A DNA stretch of 17,734 bases. Source: WRCA01 sp964587855. Its GTDB lineage: Bacteria; Pseudomonadota; Alphaproteobacteria; Rs-D84. The stretch lies in contig CAZPLT010000013.1 in assembly GCA_964587855.1 (NCBI GenBank), positions 1 to 17,734 on the forward strand, written 5' to 3'. The notes beneath the pieces are model-generated. The model was not told the origin of the DNA, searched no databases, and saw only the letters and a list, made by a program, of their open reading frames with translations. A program made the position numbers and the translations under genes. Positions 14,389 to 17,734 of the stretch are shown here, one piece after another (within the stretch, counting starts at the first letter, position 1; every line of letters starts with the position of its first letter).

Positions 14389-16602
14389 ATGGCTGAAAAA
14401 TTCAACATTTTATCTTTTTCGGGCAAAGGCAAAGGTTTAAAAATCTTTGACTCGTCAGCTTACAAGGACCATGAAAAGGCCCCTGTGGGTCGTATGTTCT
14501 GGAATATGCGCTATAAAGTTATTGTTTGGTTTGCTTGCTTTGCTGCATTTATTTTTTCCTTTCCAGTTGAACATTTGTGGCGATATGGTTGGACACCTGC
14601 AACAGCAAAATGGATAGATGTTTATTTTTCCAATTTTTTCAGCAGTTTTGGTTTAAGTGTTTTTGCCGAAGTTCCTGATTGGATATACCATGCGGTTACT
14701 CAGACAGATATGGCGGCATTAGTTCCATTTTTGCCAATCGCTATATTTTTTATTTTAACAGATGAAACATTATTAAAAGAATTTAATCCCTTTGGTAAAG
14801 ATAATTTAAAAGAAGAATCTTCGCGCAAGGCTAATGACGAAGATATTAAAAAGATGGGTCTGATAGATGGCTTTATGATGGTTTTAGGATATTGGAAGAA
14901 AAAACCACTGATGATGACAGAAACATATTCAACATTGTGTTTAGCTCCCCCCGGGACCGGTAAAACCCAAGGTGTTGTGTTGCCAACAATTTTTGAATGC
15001 AATACGGTTTCAATGATTATTAACGATCCGAAACCAGAATTGAAACAGCAATCATCCGCATATCGTTCGCAAAATGTAGGACCGGTATTTATTATGAATT
15101 GGGCGGGGCAGGACGATCCCCAGGCTGGGATTTATTATCCATCTTGGAATCCATTGTCGCCATCGCATGTTCCGTTTATTACCGAAGAGCGCGATTTATA
15201 TATTGATTCGATTTGTTCAACCCTTATTGCTGATAAAACCAGTTCTTCGGCCGACCCGCACTGGACAATATCTGGTCGTGCAGCACTTTCCGGTTTGATT
15301 AACTTTATGGTATCAAAAATTGATAAAGCCAAGGCAGATGATTATTTTTATGCACGTCTGCAAGCTGGAACTTTTGACGCCGAAGATGCCACGTTGCTTG
15401 GCGAATATTATACGTTAATGAATGATCCAAATGCCGAAGCCGCCAGTTTCGCACTGCAAAATGGACAATTGAATGAAATGAATTATGTTCATGTTGGAAC
15501 ATGGGCAAATATCCCAGATGATTGGTTAGGGCGCGAGTCTTCGCTTTCTATGATTTTGGATTGGTTAAATAAAAATCAGGTGCGTATTGCCGAAGAAATT
15601 GAAAATCGTCGCAAGCAAGGCGATCAAATGGTTATGATGGCTGATCCTATGAAAGATTTATTCCAAAATGCAGTTAACGAAGCATTGCAATACGGATATT
15701 CTCATCGTGCCGTTTTGGAATTGACTCAGTTGGCAAATACTCCGGATAAAGAACGTGGTTCTATTATTTCAACTGTTCTGGCGGGACTTTCAATATTCAG
15801 AAATGCGGCTGTGAAAAATCGTACCAGCCACAGTGATTTCCATTTCAGTGATTTGCGTGGAATGGTTGATCCGCGTGACGGTAAAGTAAAACCTGTAACT
15901 GTTTATCTGTCTATTAACCAAGTTGATGCCGAAGCATTAAATCCAATAACTGCAATCTTTATTGAATTGATGTCCAGATTCTTGATTGCAAATGCACCAG
16001 ATGGCGAACATGCTGGTCAAAAATTGGGCCCTTATTCAGTATTGTTTGTTCTGGACGAAATGCCGAAAATGCAAAAAATGCAGGCTATTATCCAAGGTCC
16101 CGATATCGGACGTGGTCAGAAAGTGTCATATCTGATTATTGGCCAGGATATCCACCAGATACAGGAAAAATATGGCGCAGATGCAGCGGCTACTATTATT
16201 TCAACCACTGCTGCGAAAATTGTATTCCGTCAAAACGATCCGGACACAGCAAAGCGTTTCAGTGAAATGATGGGCGAAAAGGTTGAGTCTAAAAAGACCA
16301 AGGGTGCAGATGGCAAAGAAACAGAAACCACGGATAGAAAGCCACTGTATAGCTTTATGGATATTTTGAAACTGGATGCGAAAAAACAATTGGTTATATT
16401 CCAAGGATATTATAATCGCCCAATCGAAGCAGATTACAGTCCAGCATACGCAGATGAAAGATTACAGCAATTTAGGAAACTGGGCGAATGCCCGCCATTG
16501 CCAGAATTCTTGGTTGCCAGCCATCATACTACAATGCGTTATCGTGGAACCCCACGTCAATATGATCCAATGACCAAAACGATAAAGGAATTGGCAGCGT
16601 GA
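14389..16602 (+). CDS. virD4: Type IV secretion coupling ATPase, VirD4/TraG family
   Basis: VirD4/TraG proteins are hexameric inner-membrane ATPases that recruit substrates (DNA or effector proteins) to a type IV secretion channel. The 737-aa protein has two N-terminal membrane segments (about 43-60 and 108-124) with a periplasmic loop between them. The ATPase domain has Walker A PPGTGKT (187-193, Lys192), NDPKPEL (212-218), and Walker B VLFVLDEMPKM (551-561, Asp556 and Glu557). An all-alpha insertion is expected at about 260-470. GRGQKVSYLIIGQD (575-588) and TTAAKIVFRQND (606-617) are family-typical. Length fits VirD4/TraG. A charged Lys/Thr-rich insert lies at 634-651. No other T4SS component is seen in the window. 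The stop overlaps the next gene's GTG by 4 nt. Candidate substrates cannot be inferred. Confidence 0.92.
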   Translation: MAEKFNILSFSGKGKGLKIFDSSAYKDHEKAPVGRMFWNMRYKVIVWFACFAAFIFSFPVEHLWRYGWTPATAKWIDVYFSNFFSSFGLSVFAEVPDWIYHAVTQTDMAALVPFLPIAIFFILTDETLLKEFNPFGKDNLKEESSRKANDEDIKKMGLIDGFMMVLGYWKKKPLMMTETYSTLCLAPPGTGKTQGVVLPTIFECNTVSMIINDPKPELKQQSSAYRSQNVGPVFIMNWAGQDDPQAGIYYPSWNPLSPSHVPFITEERDLYIDSICSTLIADKTSSSADPHWTISGRAALSGLINFMVSKIDKAKADDYFYARLQAGTFDAEDATLLGEYYTLMNDPNAEAASFALQNGQLNEMNYVHVGTWANIPDDWLGRESSLSMILDWLNKNQVRIAEEIENRRKQGDQMVMMADPMKDLFQNAVNEALQYGYSHRAVLELTQLANTPDKERGSIISTVLAGLSIFRNAAVKNRTSHSDFHFSDLRGMVDPRDGKVKPVTVYLSINQVDAEALNPITAIFIELMSRFLIANAPDGEHAGQKLGPYSVLFVLDEMPKMQKMQAIIQGPDIGRGQKVSYLIIGQDIHQIQEKYGADAAATIISTTAAKIVFRQNDPDTAKRFSEMMGEKVESKKTKGADGKETETTDRKPLYSFMDILKLDAKKQLVIFQGYYNRPIEADYSPAYADERLQQFRKLGECPPLPEFLVASHHTTMRYRGTPRQYDPMTKTIKELAA

Positions 16603-17333
16603 AAACACGTCTAGCAAAATTTATCGCAGATTCCGGTATTGCATCAAGACGAGAGGCAGAAAAGCTTATTACTGATGGCTCGGTTTTTGTGAATGGCAAA
16701 AAAATTATAACCCCTGTATTTTTTGTAAATGGTGACGAAAAGATAATTATAAATGGGAAACCGATTACAAAAAACAAAGACGAATTATATATCTTTCACA
16801 AACCGATAAATACAATTACTTCGCGCAGCGATCCAGCGGGACGAAAAACTATTTACGATATTCTGCCAAAAAAATATGAAAATTTAAAATATATTGGTCG
16901 GCTGGATTATAAAACTACTGGTTTATTATTGATGACGACAGATGGCGAATTGGCGCGAAAAATGACACTGCCTAGCAGTGGTTTAAAACGCGTTTATATT
17001 GCGACGCTGCATCCGAAAAATTTTGCAGAAATAAAATCTCCTGCGCGGGCAAAGGCCTTGCGTGGATTTTTATCACCATTAAATTCAGACGATACAATTT
17101 TTGATATACTTCGCCACGGCGCCACAATTGATAAAATAAAATACGAACCAATGGATATTCAGGTTTTGACGCGTTATCCATTAAGTATTCAAATTACTCT
17201 GACCGAGGGCAAAAAAAATGAAATCCGCATAGCAATGGATTGGTTGGGCTTTATGGTAAAAAAATTACATCGCATTTCTTATGGTAAATATAAATTGGAT
17301 GATCTGGCTGTTGGCGAAATAAAAAAGATATAA
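16599..17333 (+). CDS. Pseudouridine synthase, RsuA/RluB/RluE/RluF family
   Basis: Converts a uridine in rRNA to pseudouridine. The 244 aa begin with an S4 RNA-binding domain (TRLAKFIADSGIASRREAEK, 3-22, through VNGKKI). The catalytic domain follows, with GRLDYKTTGLLLMTTDGEL (100-118, catalytic Asp103) and GLKRVYIATL. The C-terminal EGKKNEIRIAMDWLG segment is family-typical. It is likely RluB- or RsuA-like, but the target position cannot be told from sequence alone. GTG start at 16599 lies in the virD4 stop (GTGA), with AAGGAA at 16585-16590. Expression is therefore expected to depend on virD4 transcription. No strong terminator follows. Confidence 0.92.
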   Translation: MKTRLAKFIADSGIASRREAEKLITDGSVFVNGKKIITPVFFVNGDEKIIINGKPITKNKDELYIFHKPINTITSRSDPAGRKTIYDILPKKYENLKYIGRLDYKTTGLLLMTTDGELARKMTLPSSGLKRVYIATLHPKNFAEIKSPARAKALRGFLSPLNSDDTIFDILRHGATIDKIKYEPMDIQVLTRYPLSIQITLTEGKKNEIRIAMDWLGFMVKKLHRISYGKYKLDDLAVGEIKKI

Positions 17334-17341
17334 AATAATTT

Positions 17342-17361
17342 TTATTCTTGAATAATTTTTT
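17342..17361 (+). terminator. Weak AT-only hairpin after the pseudouridine synthase gene
   Basis: TTATTC and GAATAA form a short self-complementary arm, realistically five A/T pairs closing a four-base loop, followed by six T. The shape is that of an intrinsic terminator, but the stem is weak. Confidence 0.25.
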
Positions 17362-17376
17362 GGGGTTTGGTATCTT
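17348..17376 (+). promoter_or_regulatory. Candidate promoter of the outer-membrane protein gene
   Basis: TTGAAT (17348-17353), a 17-nt spacer and TATCTT (17371-17376). Initiation near 17383 leaves a 24-nt leader containing the strong Shine-Dalgarno AAGGGGAG (17391-17398) ahead of the ATG at 17407. Confidence 0.45.
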
Positions 17377-17406
17377 TTTACTGTAATTTAAAGGGGAGAT
17401 TTCCAA

Positions 17407-17734
17407 ATGAAAAAAATAATTCCAATTTTATGTGCATCAGTTTTAACTGTACCCGTATTTGCAGAAGAAACAAAAGTGGTTGAAAAAGCGCCAGCTGCCG
17501 CGCCAATGGCTGAAGAAACATTGGTCGCACCAGTTGCAACACCTGTTAAAACTGAACAAAAAGCAGAAACAAAATCCGAAGTAAATCCAGAAATTAAATT
17601 CCCACGCGGTGTGCAACTGGGATTGGGTGTATCTGTAACGTCTGGTATAAACGGATTTATCGGATATGCTAATAAAAATTTTGATTCTTTCTGGTGGAAA
17701 AGATTGGGTGTGCGTTTTGACTTTGCAACAACTG
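17407..17734 (+). CDS. Secreted, probable outer-membrane beta-barrel protein (3' end outside window)
   Basis: ATG 17407 follows AAGGGGAG by 8 nt and opens a frame that runs off the window after 109 codons. Residues 1-19 form a signal peptide (MKKIIPILCASVLTVPVFA, cleavage before EE). Residues 20-62 are a low-complexity stretch rich in Ala, Pro, Glu, Lys, Thr and Val (for example APAAAPMAEE). From about residue 67 the sequence changes to an alternating, Gly/aromatic-rich pattern (PRGVQLGLGVSVTSG, then GFIGYANKNFDSFWW, then LGVRFDFATT). This resembles amphipathic strands of a small outer-membrane barrel. No family is recognised with certainty. The flexible Pro/Ala/Glu/Lys linker could reach into the periplasm or bind other envelope components, but that is inference. 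Confidence 0.7.
   Translation, partial: MKKIIPILCASVLTVPVFAEETKVVEKAPAAAPMAEETLVAPVATPVKTEQKAETKSEVNPEIKFPRGVQLGLGVSVTSGINGFIGYANKNFDSFWWKRLGVRFDFATT

Noticed and set aside
1..17734. TGA read as tryptophan, as in some reduced alphaproteobacterial symbionts
   Set aside because: TGA ends def, fmt and virD4 precisely at 4-nt overlaps, and Trp residues are encoded by TGG.
1..17734. CRISPR arrays, insertion sequences, tRNA genes or long direct repeats
   Set aside because: None seen on reading both strands: no regularly spaced repeats, no transposase frame with flanking inverted repeats, no cloverleaf-like sequence.

Overview
The window looks like a chromosomal segment of an AT-rich, gene-dense alphaproteobacterium. 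The evidence is the GapR/DUF2312 protein (an alphaproteobacterial hallmark), a ComEC that lacks the C-terminal metallo-beta-lactamase domain, many 1-4 nt gene overlaps, and the general character of the proteins. I infer a streamlined or host/gut-associated lineage (Rickettsiales/Holosporales/RF32-like), but the sequence alone does not settle the order. The standard bacterial code is used: TGA is a genuine stop at the 4-nt overlap junctions. There are no tRNA or rRNA genes, insertion sequences or CRISPR arrays. Once the unmarked RNHCP-type gene at 5114-5428 is counted, no stretch over 300 bases lacks a gene.

Layout, left to right. (1) 1-270: the 3' end of a HAD-type phosphatase gene, tail-to-tail with rmuC (272-1141, minus). 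(2) 1174-3247: a tightly coupled def-fmt-truA operon (plus) for N-terminal formyl-methionine metabolism and tRNA pseudouridylation. (3) 3189-5678 (minus): a gapR - RNHCP zinc-ribbon gene - comEC cluster. The comEC 3' end overlaps truA antisense by 59 nt. (4) 5802-7175: pyk, divergent from gapR, with its own promoter, a leader hairpin and a possible 21-codon leader ORF, followed by a terminator. (5) 7262-11511: dacA-like PBP with SPOR domain, recR, rsmA and a KefB/KefC-type cation:proton antiporter, ending in a strong terminator. (6) 11617-13701: lspA-yidC, both for membrane and lipoprotein biogenesis. (7) 13694-14353 (minus): rsmE, convergent with yidC. (8) 14389-17333: an isolated VirD4/TraG-type coupling ATPase gene overlapping an RsuA/RluB-type pseudouridine synthase gene. 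(9) 17407 to the end: the 5' part of a secreted, probable outer-membrane protein gene.

Most genes are housekeeping: translation and rRNA/tRNA modification (def, fmt, truA, rsmA, rsmE, rluB-like), DNA repair and uptake (rmuC, recR, comEC), envelope assembly (dacA-like, lspA, yidC) and glycolysis (pyk). The less ordinary items are the RNHCP gene with no ATG/GTG/TTG start, the structured pyk leader, promoters placed so that dacA and virD4 transcripts would be essentially leaderless, and the lone T4SS coupling protein embedded among rRNA-modification genes. I did not find a convincing previously undescribed multi-gene system.
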